Made by a program: the position numbers and the translations under genes. A DNA stretch of 64,000 bases from Monocercomonoides exilis (Eukaryota > Preaxostyla > Oxymonadida > Polymastigidae), in NCBI GenBank assembly GCA_001643675.2, contig LSRY02000003.1, positions 2,461,501-2,525,500 of the forward strand, read 5' to 3'. Below the pieces are notes generated by a model that was not told the DNA's origin, did no database searches, and was given only the letters and a program-made list of their open reading frames with translations. Numbering within the stretch: position 1 is the stretch's first letter; each line of letters starts with the position of its first letter. Shown piece after piece: positions 22,870 to 35,204 of this stretch.

Positions 22870-24860
22870 TGTTTGAGCAGTTTATTTGGTTGTTTTTGTG
22901 TGAGAACGCAGATCCGGATGCTGATTTATCGCAACAAGGAAATCATTACATTCTACAACTGCATTACTCGTGCAACGAATGAATTCTATGAGAGCATTTT
23001 CACTTTTGGGCTTGAGAAGAAGCTTTTATGCTTGAAATTCTTCTGTCTCATTGAATGTGCTGTCTTCGTCTTCTTTCCTCTGTCATGGCGTCACTGATGC
23101 TATTTGTATCGCCGGCAAGGGGATTGGCTTTGGAGATATATTGCTCCACTTTTTTCTCTAACATGGGTGCAAAGCAAAGCGTGGCCATCCTTGAATTGGG
23201 TTTGGGTTTGCGTTCTTGTGAAGAATTAATTTGTGCGCTCGGCAGTGAGCCAGCTGTGTATGGCAACGCAATGAATAGTTCGATTAATGCTATAAAATCA
23301 TTATTGAAAAAACTTCCCCTTAAGGATTGATTCGTTTTTGTGATTGGTGAGCAAGCAGCGCGCAAAGGAAATGTTTGAAAGAGTTGTTCTGGATCGCATT
23401 AACCTCGGGGAGGGGGAAACGAGCCCTTGGGGCATGCGAATTGGAGAAGCATAAGGGCGATGTATCTGGACGATGGAATCACTGCTAAGGCGCAAGTGGA
23501 TGATGCCATTAGACCTGCTGCAAAAGAGTTCGAAATTGAGGGCTGTGCCTGCAACGTTGGATCAGGGAGATTCTGTCATTGGAACCGGCGGGGTGCAGCT
23601 GCAGCGGTTGCTGAGAGCTCTTTGTTGGAAAGGAGTGTTGTGGCGATGAAAGCGACAGGAATAGAGCGGGTGCTTGGAGCTGCAGATGCTGTTGGAGCAC
23701 AAGTGCCAGCGACAAGGCGATTGCTGCAGGGTAATTTCAGTTCGAATGTGAATGCTCTGCCTTTGTTGGGGCACGGCAGGAGATGTGCTGGGAAGGCAAG
23801 TCTGGCAGCAGGGGGGTCACTTGCTCCGCATGCGGGGCGATTCAGCACGAATTTGCGAGGGCTGTTATTTTGCTGTTGAAGAAGAAAATATGAGGAAAGA
23901 GGGGCAGCATGGATTGAGAGGCCAAACAAACAAACAAACAAGCAAACAAAATGGGGAAAGAGGGGCAGATGAACGAGAAAAGCAGCTTTTTGGAGTGTGA
24001 GATGCGAAGAAGCGGAGAAATGCAACTATTTTTTATTTTTATTTTATTTTTGGATGGCGATCAGCGAATGTTTGTGACTGGATGGGACGTTTCAGGCAGG
24101 AAGGCCGATTTTGTTGGGGCGATTTTGCTTGTCGTTGGAGAAGCGATGCATTTTGAGTGCAATCTGGAGAGAGTTTGGTTTTGTTCTGTGTTATGTTTTC
24201 TGGAGCTTGTTTTGCTGCTTTTGGCCAGCCGGCCTCAATTGAGTGAGATTTGTTGATTGTGGCAGAGGCAGGCTTTGGTGAAGGCATCGAGAATCTTCTT
24301 GCTGAAGGGGAAATGCCTCAAAAAATGGGGAAGACGCTGCTGCTGAGAGGAAGCGATGGGCAGCCGGGGAGAAGCGCCTGAGGCAGCGGGAGATGCGAAT
24401 TAATTGCAGGATTCAGACGAGTTTTGGATTGGGGGCGAGTCTGCGGCGCAGGTGCTGCAGGAGATGATGGAACAAGCATTTTTGAGGAGCGCCTGCTCGG
24501 AATTGGAATGCGAAGCGATTGATATTATTTTCATGCGAACATTTGAATTGTCTGAATGTGATTGGAGCAGCAGGTTGGCTGGGTGCAGTTTTTTTGGTGG
24601 GAGAGGAGCAGGCTGTTTCTGAACGGTGGGAATGAGGAAGACAATCTGCTTGTGGCTGGGTGAATGTGTTGACAGACTCAGGAGAGGAGAGGAGAGGAGA
24701 GGAGGGACAATTTGTTGTGCTGTTTGGTGTCTTGTTGCAATCGACTGCTTGTTGTGGGATTTCAGATGAGGCAACAGAAACTGCTCGACATGCTGTGGCA
24801 GTCACACACAGAGCAGAATTGAATGAGATTGAATGAGATTGAATATGATTTGGCATATTC
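22870..24860. other. GC-richer stretch with unresolved coding relics
   Basis: Base composition rises clearly here. Several frames of normal protein composition overlap: on the plus strand EELICALGSEPAVYGNAMNS (near 23220-23280), SPWGMRIGEA then AMYLDDGITAKAQVDDAIRP (23420-23510); on the minus strand KLIGACSSIADSIGEDAAQF (near 25020-24960). None extends far without a stop, and frames change at short intervals. This looks like a decayed gene or an intron-rich one I could not splice. Direct repeats (ggaga)n at 24680-24703 and (aaacaaac)n near 23925 are present. Confidence 0.3.
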
Positions 24861-24874
24861 AACTGTTTAATATT

Positions 24875-24877
<3 letters not shown>

Positions 24878-24917
<40 letters not shown>
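24878..24917 (+). repeat. (CAT)n trinucleotide repeat
   Basis: About 13 tandem CAT units, giving an aspartate run on the minus strand after NEEEGEEEEEEN. The acidic frame continues upstream into KLIGACSSIADSIGEDAAQF. Confidence 0.85.
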
Positions 24918-24918
<1 letters not shown>

Positions 24919-25078
24919 TTTCTTCTTCTTCTTCTTCACCTTCTTCCTCATTAACAGACATTTCAAACTGTGCAGCATCTTCTCCAATGGAATCAGCGAT
25001 TGATGAGCACGCGCCAATCAACTTTTTCCCAGAGTCGTTTGTTTCAACTCCTTCAATCATCAACTGAACAACTTTTGT

Positions 25079-25452
25079 TTCTCCTTCTCCTTCTCCTTCT
25101 CCTTCTCCTTCTCCTTCTCCTTCTCCTTCTACCTCTTCTCCTTCTTCTTCTTCTTTTTATTCATCTTCACCTTCTTCTTTTTATTCTTATTCTTCTTCTT
25201 CTTCTTCTTTTTCTTCATCTTCACCTTCTTCTTTTTATTCTTATTCATCTTCACCTTCTTCTTCTTCTTCTTCTTCTTCTTCTTCTTCTTCTTCTTCTTC
25301 TTCTTCTTCTTCTTCTTCTTCTTCTTCTTCTTCTTCTTCTTCTTCTTCTTCTTCTTCTTCTTCTTCTTCTTCTTCTTCTTCTTCTTCTTCTTCTTCTTCT
25401 TCTTCTTCTTCTTCACCTTCTTCACCTTCTTCACCTTCTTCACCTTCTTCGA
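25079..25452 (+). repeat. CTT/CTTCTC repeat tract (polypyrimidine)
   Basis: A (TTCTCC)n block (25079-25130), then interrupted and finally pure (CTT)n from about 25253 to 25413, ending in CTTCAC repeats. Open frames (poly-Leu, poly-Ser, poly-Phe; poly-Lys/Glu on the other strand) are by-products. Equivalent tracts occupy the matching place in palindrome II (35459-36001 and 47911-47968). Confidence 0.9.
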
Positions 25453-25798
25453 CCTCTTTTTCTTTTTCTCAATCTTCTTTTTCTTCTGCTGATTCTTCGT
25501 CTTCGCATTCATCTTCACTTGCATTTTCATTTGATGCTTTTTGTATTTTCAGAGCCAATGGACAAACATCATTATTTTTTGTTTTTGAAGAGAAGGGAAA
25601 TGAAACCACTCAAAGTTTGCAAATGAACTGAAGATTTGATCTTCACAGACAAATAAATGCGAATTGGCCAATATTATTTGTTATTGGGGTTTTATATTCC
25701 TTTCGAAGTCAACTTATCAAATGTGACATTTCATCATCCGACAACATCATACAAGTCATTTTCATCATCTTCTTCAGAAATGTTATTTGACTGATTGT

Positions 25799-25966
25799 TC
25801 ATCTCTCAATAACTTCTTCTTCATCTTTTTCTTCTTTTTCTTCTTTTTCTTCTTCTTTTTCTTCTTCTTTCCAACGAACTGCTAAATCTTCACCATTATC
25901 TTCTGCTTCTTCAATGCCGTTTTCAATCACTTGGCATTGGATCAGGTCATCGACCTCCTGATGCAT
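25799..25966 (-). CDS. Small acidic ORF of the MHQxVDxLIQ type
   Basis: Starts MHQEVDDLIQCQVIENGIEE and runs 55 codons to TGA with a K/E-rich C-terminus. The same beginning, with substitutions, opens ORFs at 35205 (+) and 48224 (-): MHQKVDALIQYKESENSIEK. Three copies sharing start and frame suggest a real short peptide, or the first exon of a longer acidic protein. No known family. It lies between the purine tract and the 3' flank of cassette P4. Confidence 0.4.
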   Translation of the reverse strand: MHQEVDDLIQCQVIENGIEEAEDNGEDLAVRWKEEEKEEEKEEKEEKDEEEVIER

Positions 25967-26149
25967 TTAAGCTGTACAATCAGTGCATCGCAAAATTGAA
26001 CTAACAATTTTATCATTCACAATTCTTCCTCTCAGCGTCCATTCACCGCATACGCCATTATTTTATGTTTCATTCATTATTCTGACAAGAAAAAAATTTG
26101 TCTTTTCATTCAAATGTTCTTCAACGCTTTCTTCGATGAACAACAAAAA

Positions 26150-26861
26150 TTAAACTGTTTTTTTCATTTCATTCAACAACTCTCAGATTGGAAGGAAGGC
26201 TTCGCCTTCTGCATCAATTTGGAAATTCAAAAGAAATATTCATTCAATCACGGAATATCATCAGAAATTATTTTACAAAGGAAATGATTCTAAATCCTAT
26301 CGAGAAAAGCCGACCACAAAGTGCACAATAAAAAATAGAAATTAAATCTGAATTATTATTTTGGAAGTTGAAAGAATTCACAGAAAATAGAAGGAGCAGG
26401 GCAGAAGACGTTATTTGGAACAAATTATAATGTGGATGATCTTTGAGAGATTTCTCAATGTGATACACTTTTAATGAGCCATTGAAGATGAAACAAAGAA
26501 AGAAAGCAATTTTGAGGAAAAGGCATATTTGAAGGGAAATTTCAAAGAGATAGTTGAGCGAATCGGATACAAGCATGTTGAAACATGAAAGCTGATGAAA
26601 ATATAATAATTGAAGAACTTTCTTATATGATTGAAGAAATGCTATTTGAGAGATGAAATAGATGATGTAAAGCAACAAGCTGAATTTGCATTTGATTAAG
26701 AAGAGAAAATAAATGAAGAAATTTTGAAGAAATGTTTTTATCTGAGCGGATGGTTAGGATTTTGAAAAAATAAGTGGTATATACTTCAATTGAAAAGAAG
26801 ATGAAACCTCAAGAAATTTTCAAAGATATGGAAAATATTCAAAATTTGAAGATGAAAGAAT
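26150..26861 (-). repeat. Conserved 3' flank of cassettes (P4 copy)
   Basis: On the minus strand this follows the P4 stop. It shares long blocks with the flanks of P6 (37540-38220) and P7 (39993-40680), such as 'ccgctcagataaaaacattt', 'tcttcaaaatttcttcat' and 'catctatttcatctctcaaa'. Frames are not conserved between copies, so it is a non-coding unit, perhaps a 3' UTR or recombination flank. Confidence 0.75.
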
Positions 26862-27981
26862 TTATATGAGAATCAGAAAAAAGTCATTATTTCCTGTTGT
26901 TTTTGTGTCAACTGCGCTGGATGTGAGTGTTTGAGTTGGAACAAATGTTGAGGAAAGGAGGGTGAGAGATGCGTCTTGGAGGAGAGAAATGAAGCTGGTG
27001 AGGGCATACTCGATGGTGGCACATGGGGTCTGTTGGGGTCTGCCACAGGCATCAGCATCAGTTCCATTGCTGGCAACGATTTTGTTCTGGGCAACGAGGG
27101 GGAGCCAGCCATTGTACACTGCATTGTCTGCTGTTCCATTATTCCACACTCTTTTTGTTGGAGTTGTTGAGCCACAATTCTCAAATGGAGATTGGGTGAT
27201 ACTGCTGCCATTGAAAAAGACATCGTTTCCTCTGCCATTTTTGGCAGTGTTGCCATCGAAGAAACAGAATGTGATGAATTTTATTCCATTCATCCAAGAG
27301 TAAGTGACATCCAAATAGATGGCAGCTCCGCCATAAGTGGATGATGAAGTTAATTTGTTATTGATGAACTGACACTCAACGATTGAAAACAGGTTGGGCT
27401 TGTTATTCGGAGGCCAATGAAACGTGAGAGAGCCAGTTGAATCGTTGCCAGAATTTGCGATGCACTTGCATTTGATAAACAGAAATTGAAAATTTGTATA
27501 ATCATTTCCGAGACCAAAATACCAACCAGTTCCACACCAGTTTGTGATTGAACAGCTTTCAACTCTATTTTCAGAGAATGTCCAAACAGAATTTGTTTGT
27601 GGACTCCATATTTTCGCAGCTCCTCCATGAAGCGCAGAACAACTTGTAAAATTCGATTTTGTGATGCTGATTTTCAACAAGTATCGACAGAATATTGCTC
27701 CTCCTTCACCATTGCTTGATGTACATTTGTTGAACGAGCAAGATGTGATTGTGAGATTTGCGTTTGAGCAGTTGACATAAAGTGCACCTCCCCAATCAGT
27801 TCCACCATTTGAATCATTCCATTCACACCACTCAAAGATATAGCTATTCAAAGCAGTGAAGGACAATCTACCAGGTTTCGCTCTTTGAGTTTCGGATCCG
27901 TTATATTTTACAAGATCATTTGGTGAAAAGCGTGTTTGGCGAAGGAAAGAAGCATTGAATGCAGAAAGAGAAGTAGATGGG
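26862..27981 (-). CDS. Pmp-like surface protein cassette P4
   Basis: A full set of family repeats: ITSCSFNKCTSSNGEGGAIF, ISITKSNFTSCSALHGGA, FSENRVESCSITNWCGTGWY, FLFIKCKCIANSGNDSTGSL, FITFCFFDGNTAKNGRGND and the ACGRPQQTPCATIEYAL block, ending AVDTKTTGNN-DFFLILI and TAA. The start given is the conserved acceptor-like site (ctcaacag). The frame is open upstream to 28259 through a serine/threonine-rich stretch encoded by a microsatellite, with no ATG. Orientation is opposite to P5, 2.3 kb away. Likely a surface protein or a silent copy; function inferred from the beta-helix repeats only. Confidence 0.6.
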
Positions 27982-28299
27982 CTGTTGAGGTTGGGGAGAA
28001 TGGCACCATCGATGGGGTTGTGGGTGTGGAGGAAGATGGATGAGTGGATGGAGAGAGATGAGTGAAGGGAGAAGGAGGGGATTGTATTGGTGTTGGTGTT
28101 GGTGGATGTGGAAGAAGAGGAAGAAGAGGTCGATGTGAATGGGTTGAGTGAATGTGAAGGAAGGGATGGAAGTGAGAGATGGAACGAAAAGGAAATGGAA
28201 GAATGAAAAGATGCTTTGAAATGGATTGATTTTGTTGAAAGAGATTTTGCAGTTTGCAATATTTAAGAAAATGAAATTGCTCAAATTGTTTCACTTTTC

Positions 28300-30587
28300 C
28301 TTTAAATCATTCCATTTGATGAAAAGAAATTGCCTTGTGTTATCTGCAATGAAAATGAAAATTAAAAAATTATTGAAATGAATTTTTGAATCAATAATTA
28401 AATTTTCATTTTGTTTCATTTTCGCGTTTTCATCAAAAAAACAAAAAGATCGCAATTTCAAATGATATTTATTTCTGAGGAAACTGAAAACGCAAAATTC
28501 AACAAGAAGTCGAAAAATATTCCACAAATGAAAAATATTCGTTTTCTGGCTTGAACTCTGGATAACTCGGAATTAATGAATCATTTTTTTTCCCCCCATT
28601 TATTTGTGAATAAATAAGTTAAGAAGAATTTAAGGGTGAAAGTGAATTTAGGGATGGCTTTTTTGATTAATTATGAAAAATCATTTCATTATTGACATTT
28701 GGTTTAAATATTTCCACTGTTTATCATTTTGCTAAATTATCTTTGAAATTCAAAAGAACACTTCATCTGTAATATTTATCGTTATTTGATACTGTATTTG
28801 CATTGACCAATCAAGGATGATGCATTTTTTAATGAAAAAAAGATGATATTGTCAATTTTTCATGAAAACTTCCAAATGTTTAATTTTCATAAAAAACAAA
28901 AATTTCATATTTTAACGAATTTCTGTTCCCACTCACGTAACTTTTCTCATTTGGAAATAATTACATTGCTCAGGTTCTGTTTCCATTTTGGTGAAGTTTT
29001 ATTAGTGTGAACAGAAAATTGATAATTATATGAAATTTCTATTTAATTTGTAAATTAAACAAAATGTAGTTTTCATTAAAAATTAGCTATATGGTGCTTG
29101 CAAACAAAACAAAATATTCAAATGAATGTTTTGATTTTGTTTTTTTGGTATTGCATAAAAAGAAAAGAAATGGAAAAGCTTTCCAAATATTTCAACAATG
29201 TGTTTGACTTTCATTGTTTGTAATTCAAAATAAAAATAACAGATTTTTTTTCTATAATTCATTGTTTCATATAAAATGAGTCCTTTCCATTGAGAGGATA
29301 AACTTCATTCTTATTGATGTCTCAAACGTCCTGTCATTCATCATTCCAAAATTATAAAAATTAATAATTTCAATTTTCATTTCTCAAAAAAGAAAAATAA
29401 CAAAATTGAAGTGTGTTTCCATTCTTTGTTCATTTTTCAACTTTTTGTTTAAAATTTGTCACTTCAAACATTCACATTTCCAGAATCAATGTCTGTAAAA
29501 CAATTGAAGGATATCATTGAAGAATTGAAAATTGATATGATTTCAAAGATAATCACCCAGTATAGAACTGTTGTTGTCAACAACAGACAACTGTGATAAT
29601 GGAGAATATCACTTTTCTCGTTCAGAATATGAAAAAGATTTTGGTCTTCACAATGGATCATTTGAAGAAGAACACACAATATTTTTTTTCAACAAAAAGC
29701 TTCAAACAAGAACAATTATTGTGATAATGAATATTCGAACCTGTGATAATATTCGATTGAAAAAGAATTCAAAAAAGGTGATGATAAATATTAATTGAAT
29801 ATTCATGAAATGATAACTGGAATGTGAATAATTATTTTCATTTTTTTATTCAGTTGAAAAAAATGATGATGTGGAAATATCTTTGAATAAACTCACATAT
29901 TAATCAAAACATCACTTGATTGTTTCCACAGAAAATTGAGAATACATTATTTTTGAGAATCCTTTGTTCTTGGTTTTTCTGAAAAATGGATCCAATGATA
30001 CAGAATTGAAAAGTGAATAAACGAAGAAATTATCAAAATCAAAGAAGTTCTCCAATCCCAAAAATTACATTCTGATTTTCATGTTTTTCAGTCAACAACA
30101 ATGACTTTTAAAGGAAATAATTTTGAATATCAAGTTATTGTGGAGCTTGGCTTTTAATTCGTTTCAAAATGAAAAATTAATAATCATTTTGAAATCAATT
30201 TTTCATTTTCTGGTTGCAAAATAATAATTATTATTTAGGCATTTGAAGAACAAAACAAAAGAAGTACATTCTCTAATCAAACCGAAAATTTTCGATTGAA
30301 CAAAAGATAATTCAGAAAACAATACAAAAGGTATTTTGATGATTGGGCGAAGAATAAAACAATGATATTTTTATTCCTTGTTGGAATAGAAAGGATTAAA
30401 TCATCAGAAGATCTGACAAATAGAGAAATAATTCAAAATTTTTGCTTTTCAATAAAGACATTTCATTGAAAATAGTTTTGAAAAATAATAATTTGCAGCT
30501 TCAACATAAAAATACAAATAGATGTTGTTGAAAATATTCATATTAAATAAATTCAAAAATTTTAAATAGATTTCTGAAAATTTTCAG
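28300..30587. other. AT-rich intergenic region between divergent P4 and P5
   Basis: No convincing gene on either strand. The longest frames are under 80 codons and biased by composition. It could hold divergent promoters for P4 and P5, but no motif stands out. Confidence 0.6.
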
Positions 30588-30691
30588 TTGTTGTATTCTT
30601 TCTCATTTAATATCTCTATTTCCATCCACTCAACCATCTTCCTCCACACTCACAACCCCATTGATGGTGCTATTCTCCCCAACCTCAACAG

Positions 30692-31838
30692 CCCATCCAC
30701 TTCCCTCTCTGCCTTCAATGCTTCTTTCCTCCACCAAACACGCTCTTCACAAAATGCTGCAAAGGTGTATATTGGAAATGAAACTAATCGAAAAACACCT
30801 GGAAGACTGGATTCCTTTGATCTGAACAGCCATAAATTTGAATGGTGTGAATGGAATGATTCAAAAAGTGAATCAAGTCGTGGAGGTGCACTTTGTATCG
30901 ATTGTGCAAATGCAAATCTCACAGTCACTTCTTGTTCGTTCAACAATTGTTCGGCAAAAGGACACAATGGTGGAGCATTAGATTGCTTTTATCTGTTAAA
31001 CGTTAACATCACAACATCTAATATCACAGATTGTTCCGCTTTACATGGAGGAGCTGTTGAAATAGCATATCCACAATCCACTTCCGATTGGTCCTTCTCA
31101 GAAAACAGAGTGGAAAATTGTTCAATAACTGATTGGTGTGGAACGGGTTGGTATTTCTGGCTCAATAATATGACTTCAACTTGCCAATTTCTGTTTTCTG
31201 AATGCAAATGTATTGCAAATTCTGGTGGTGATTCTGCTGGTTCTCTCACATTCAATTCTCCTCCAACCAATAAGCCAAATCAATTTTTAGTTAATGATTG
31301 TCAGTTCTTAAATAATAAATTGACATCAAATTCAACTTCATGGGGAGGTGCTGCGCTGTGTTGCACAGCAACTTATTCCTGGATGAGCGGAAATAAATTC
31401 ATCACATTCTGCTTTTTCAATGGCAACACAGCAACAAATGGCAGAGGGAATGATGTATTCTTTAATGGTAATTCCATAGCTCAATCTCCGTTTGAGAATT
31501 GTGGATCAACAACCCCATCAAAAAGAGTGTGGAATGCAGGAACTGCAGATAGCGGTGTGTATAATGGCTGGCTTCCTTTTATCACTCAGAATAAAATCGT
31601 TGCCAGCAATGGAACTGATGCTGATGCCTGTGGCAGACCCCAACAGACCCCATGTGCCACCATCGAGTATGCCCTCACCGGCTTCATTTCTCTCCTCCAA
31701 GATGCATCTCTCACCCTCCTTTCCTCAACATTTGTTCCTCTTCAAACACTCACCTTCGGAGCAGTCGACACAAAAATCACTGGAAATGATAAACTTTATC
31801 TGATTCTCATATTAATTCTTTCGTTTTCTCATTTTTGA
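30692..31838 (+). CDS. Pmp-like surface protein cassette P5
   Basis: Family repeats in order: VTSCSFNNCSAKGHNGGALD, ITTSNITDCSALHGGA, FSENRVENCSITDWCGTGWY, LFSECKCIANSGGDSAGSL, FLVNDCQFLNNKLTSNSTSW, FITFCFFNGNTATNGRGND, then ACGRPQQTPCATIEYAL and AVDTKITGNDK with a hydrophobic tail (LYLILILILSF) to TGA. It starts after the ctcaacag site. The frame is open further upstream to 30588 but the leader is unclear. P2 and P5 share the CQF-NNKLTSNSTSWGGAA block, so the cassettes are mosaics of common segments. Confidence 0.6.
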
Positions 31839-32430
31839 CCATTTTCCATTTCACAGAAATATCCTATACCTATCATCTTCTTTTCATCAGAAGTTTATTT
31901 TTTTCAATCTATCTTTAATCTCCGCTCATATAAAACCATTTCTTCAAAATTTCTTCCTCTATTTTCTCCTTTTCATCAAATATGAATTGAGCTCAAGAAA
32001 AAAGATTCATCGCTTTCATCTCTTCAAATAGGATTTCTTCAGGCATATCAACATGCTCTTCTAAATTTTCCTTTTCTTTTCATTTTCAACAATTTGCTCC
32101 AGTTTCGTATCTGTGTAATCTGCAGAAGGCTATTTAGGAACACATCCATTTCATAAATGAATTGCTTCAATACCATTTCCTTTTCACTTCAAATGCTTCA
32201 GTTTCCAAATGAAAAGGCCAGAATCATTTTCTTGCTGATTGCATGCCTTCTGATCAGCTTTTCTCGGCTAAAATAGAATCGTTTCCGTTGAAATATAACT
32301 TCAGCTGAAATTTTGTGAGAGAATAAATGATCATTTGTGCTTCTGAACGGGAATGAAAGATGAAATCTGATGAAGAATTCGAGGAGAATTAAAATGAAAT
32401 GGAAATCACAATATATATTTTTCACTTATT
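31839..32430 (+). repeat. Conserved 3' flank of cassettes (P5 copy)
   Basis: Shares blocks with the other flanks, including 'ccgctcatataaaaccattt', 'ctccttttcatcaaatatga' and 'cgtatctgtgtaatc', then a distal block 'tgcatgccttctgatcagct'. The left limit of palindrome II falls inside it, near 32183. Confidence 0.7.
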
Positions 32431-32618
32431 GAAGATGGTGCTGAAGAAGAAGATACAATGAAATGAAATCAATTCGTCCAAAAAGCCTTTTTTCATCATG
32501 AGAATAATGAATGAAAAATGAAATAAGATGCGCTCAACAATTGATCAGTCGAGATGAAGGGAAGAAAATGAAGCAATTTTCGGTTCAATTTAGCATCTCT
32601 GCTGATTTGGATGAATGG

Positions 32619-32636
32619 ATGCATCAGAAGGTCGAT
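32619..32636 (+). repeat. 18-bp motif ATGCATCAGAAGGTCGAT, copy 1
   Basis: Exact copies lie at 35205-35222 (+), 48207-48224 (-) and 50693-50710 (-); one mismatch at 25949-25966 (-). Here and at 50710 the following reading frame closes at once, while the other three continue as acidic ORFs. Confidence 0.85.
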
Positions 32637-32839
32637 TGCCCACCGAGAAGGAAGTGAGATGAATATCGCAAAAACAATGCAGAAGTTGAAAAACACCAAA
32701 AAGGAAGAAAAAAAGGCGGAAACGAAGGAGAAAAAAGTTAAGATCACAACGAAGAAGAATGAAAAAAAGGCAAAGAAGAGGCAAAGAAAAGAAATAGGTG
32801 TAATATAGTCCAAAGGCAGAGGAAGACTAGATTGTTTGA

Positions 32840-33060
32840 GTGAATGAATCGGACGAGGATGCAGAAAGCAGTGAAGAAGAACATGAAACAGAAGAAGAAG
32901 AAGAAGAAGAAGAAGAAGAAAGAAGAAGAAAAGAAGGCATTAAAGATAATCTTGCTTGTTTTGATGTTGAAATTGGAGATAAACTGGACGAGAAAGAAGG
33001 AAGAAGGAAGAAGGAAGAAGATGAAGATTTCGGAGAAATAGAACCCATCAAAGAAATACA
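32840..33060 (+). other. Acidic open segment, possible exon
   Basis: Reads MNESDEDAESSEEEHETEEE... then DNLACFDVEIGDKLDEKEGR, IKEIQ. Part of it has normal composition. The mirror near 50480-50340 is frameshifted by a changed GAA run. A sequence resembling a 3' splice site (ctctttcacag) follows at 33102, but no complete gene could be assembled. Confidence 0.25.
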
Positions 33061-33191
33061 ATCAATATTTCCGTTTCTGCTTTTCCCTTTCCTCTTTCAC
33101 AGTCCAATCATCAGCCATCAATCCAATTTTCCCCTTCTCCTTCCTCTTCTCTGAATATTCTTCTTCTTCTTCTTCTTTTCCTTCTTCACAT

Positions 33192-33599
33192 TTGAATTGC
33201 TCTTCTGCTATTTCTCTGCTCATTTCTTTCTCATCTCCTTTTGATCCAGTTTCTTTTTCATTTCTCAACTCTCCCAAAAAATTTCATTGCTCATCAGACA
33301 GCAAACATTTTGATGTGGCTGAGTCAAACGAAGATAATCATCCGAATGGAGACATGAAACAGGCTGTGATTGAAGATGACGATGAGAAGGAAGATGATGA
33401 TGTTGATGGAGGAGAAAATGAAGATATCCATAATGGTGATGAAAATGCTGAGGAAAATAAAAGCGAAGAAGATGAAGAGGAGGAGGAGGAGGAGGAAGAG
33501 GCAGTGCATCTGAAGAGTGTGGAGGCGGAGAAGGCATCTGCACACAGAAGCAATCAGATCCTTCACAAGTGCTCCAAAAGGGAATCTTCGACAGCATAG
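33192..33599 (+). CDS. Acidic ORF conserved in both arms (HFDVAESNED type)
   Basis: Contains KHFDVAESNEDNHPNGDMKQ, an acidic middle and the C-terminal SNQILHKCSKR. The inverted copy 49812-50150 keeps the same frame. Differences are in-frame (seven residues DEKEDDD missing, a shorter Glu run) plus a few substitutions, which argues weakly for coding constraint. The tail differs, ending SSTA here and IFDRIGVW there. No known family. The N-terminus is uncertain because both upstream sequences are low complexity. Confidence 0.35.
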   Translation: MNCSSAISLLISFSSPFDPVSFSFLNSPKKFHCSSDSKHFDVAESNEDNHPNGDMKQAVIEDDDEKEDDDVDGGENEDIHNGDENAEENKSEEDEEEEEEEEEAVHLKSVEAEKASAHRSNQILHKCSKRESSTA

Positions 33600-33616
33600 G
33601 CGTGTGGTAGACACTC

Positions 33617-34342
33617 TCAAATTGTGTGTGAAATCAGACAGAAACAATTGCAATCACAACCACAACTACTCGAATTCGAGATCATATATGAAGAGGAATA
33701 TGAAGAAGAAGAAGAAGAAGAAGATGATGATGATAGAGGAATTTGTTTGCATTCTTCTTGTTGAATCACAACAGAAGCACTGCTGCTTGGATGCTCAAAA
33801 TGAGGCTGACTCCCAACATTCAATGAATTTGAAGCGGATGATGGTGAAGACGGTAAAGAAGGAGAAGATGGTGAGGAATGAGGAGGAGAAGTGGGTGAAT
33901 GGAGGGAATCTGAAGGAAAATGAGATTGTGGTTGTGATGAGCGAGCATCATCCTTCTTCTCCTTCTCGTCCCCTTTCCCAAAATTTCGAATGCCATTATG
34001 CCTACCAAGAAGACGATGTTTTGCTGCTCCTCTCTTCCCTTCCCCACCTTCTTCCCTCTGTTCTCCCAATGGCTGCAGAAGAGGTAGCGTTTCTTCCTCA
34101 CAAAATGACCCAGGCAACTTTTCAGGCTCGCCAAATGTGTCGCATAATTCATCCCCAGTCATATTTTTAAACTGCTTTTGTATGTTCCTTTGGCTTCTGA
34201 GGATATGGGAATACTTTGTTGTGTGTGTCTTTCCCCAAGCCCTTATCATCTCTTTCTTCTTTTGTTTCCTCTTCCTCTTTCTCTTCTTCTTCTTCTTTTC
34301 CTTCGTTATCATCATCATCGTCTTCGATTTCGTCTTCATCAA
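33617..34342 (-). CDS. Ser/Pro-rich ORF conserved in both arms (MTGDELCDTFGE type)
   Basis: Reads RNIQKQFKNMTGDELCDTFG, EPEKLPGSFCEEETLPLLQP, GEQREEGGEGKRGAAKHRLL, then a serine/proline-rich part (PSDSLHSPTSPPHSSPSSP) and NSLNVGSQPHFEHPSSSASV, VIQQEECKQIPL and a Ser run. The mirror 49087-49758 keeps the frame with substitutions (LNV to LNI, ASV to TSV) and Ser-run length changes in multiples of three. The first 30 residues here are lysine-rich and arise from a GAA-type tract, so the true start may be near MTGDEL, or a spliced exon may precede it. No domain recognised. Confidence 0.4.
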   Translation of the reverse strand: MMKTKSKTMMMITKEKKKKKRKRKRKQKKKEMIRAWGKTHTTKYSHILRSQRNIQKQFKNMTGDELCDTFGEPEKLPGSFCEEETLPLLQPLGEQREEGGEGKRGAAKHRLLGRHNGIRNFGKGDEKEKKDDARSSQPQSHFPSDSLHSPTSPPHSSPSSPSLPSSPSSASNSLNVGSQPHFEHPSSSASVVIQQEECKQIPLSSSSSSSSSSSYSSSYMISNSSSCGCDCNCFCLISHTI

Positions 34343-34599
34343 CTTTCATCTCATCTGAAATTTCCTCCAAATTTTTGGTTGATGTGCGAGAATTGAATGA
34401 GAACACACTGAAAAATTGGAACGTGAAGAGGTTACTCGCTCTTGTACCTCTGGGATTGCTAAGATGTCTCCTGTTGCTCGTCTTTGCTGCGCATCCTGAA
34501 GCATTCAAAGAAGGCCATCATGGATATCACATTGAAGGAGTGATCAGCAAAATGCAGATGAAGTTGCAGAAGCAGAAGCAGAAGCAGAAGCCGAAAATG

Positions 34600-34632
34600 A
34601 AGAAAAACAAGAGAGAGAGAGAGAGAGAGAGA
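34600..34632 (+). repeat. (GA)n microsatellite
   Basis: Pure GA repeat following an AGAAGC hexamer array (34567-34592). The mirror is at 48791-48820. Confidence 0.8.
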
Positions 34633-35204
34633 GTTCGCTCAGTCGGAGACATTCACAAGAAATTCACTCACATGTTAGGAGAACACACGTTGCGATGGAG
34701 AAATCTCTCGAAGGTCATCTCTGTTGTCATTCGCCCTCCCCAAACAAGAATCGTTTCAATATTATTATCTTTTCGTCTGTGTCTCCTTCATTCACTGGAA
34801 ATGGAGGGAAAGGCATCCTCCTTTTCTTATTGCATGTCTGTTTCCCTTCTTTTCTTGCCTCATCATAACATCTCTTCCATTTTCATTTATTTCAGCTGAT
34901 ATTCATTATTTGAATAAATATTTCTTTGTGTCTTTCCAAATAGCAAAAATAGATGAGATCTGGCGCTGAATTCGATGGGAATTCGAATGAAATGGAAATG
35001 TCAACAATATTTTTGTTGGTCATCGAAAAAATCGAAGAAGAATGTAATGGAAATGAAACGAGCTGAATTTGAGCAGATAGATTTTTTCCATCAGTTTCGC
35101 GAATAAAAAAGAAAGCTCATTCATCCAATGATCGCAGAGACAAAGGAAAGGAAATGAAATAATTTTCGGCTTAATTTTCCTGTGCTTCTGATTGAACAGC
35201 TGAA

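Noticed and set aside
23380-23520. Stomatin/prohibitin-like relic suggested by SPWGMRI
   Set aside because: Only seven residues resemble the family and the frame breaks on both sides.
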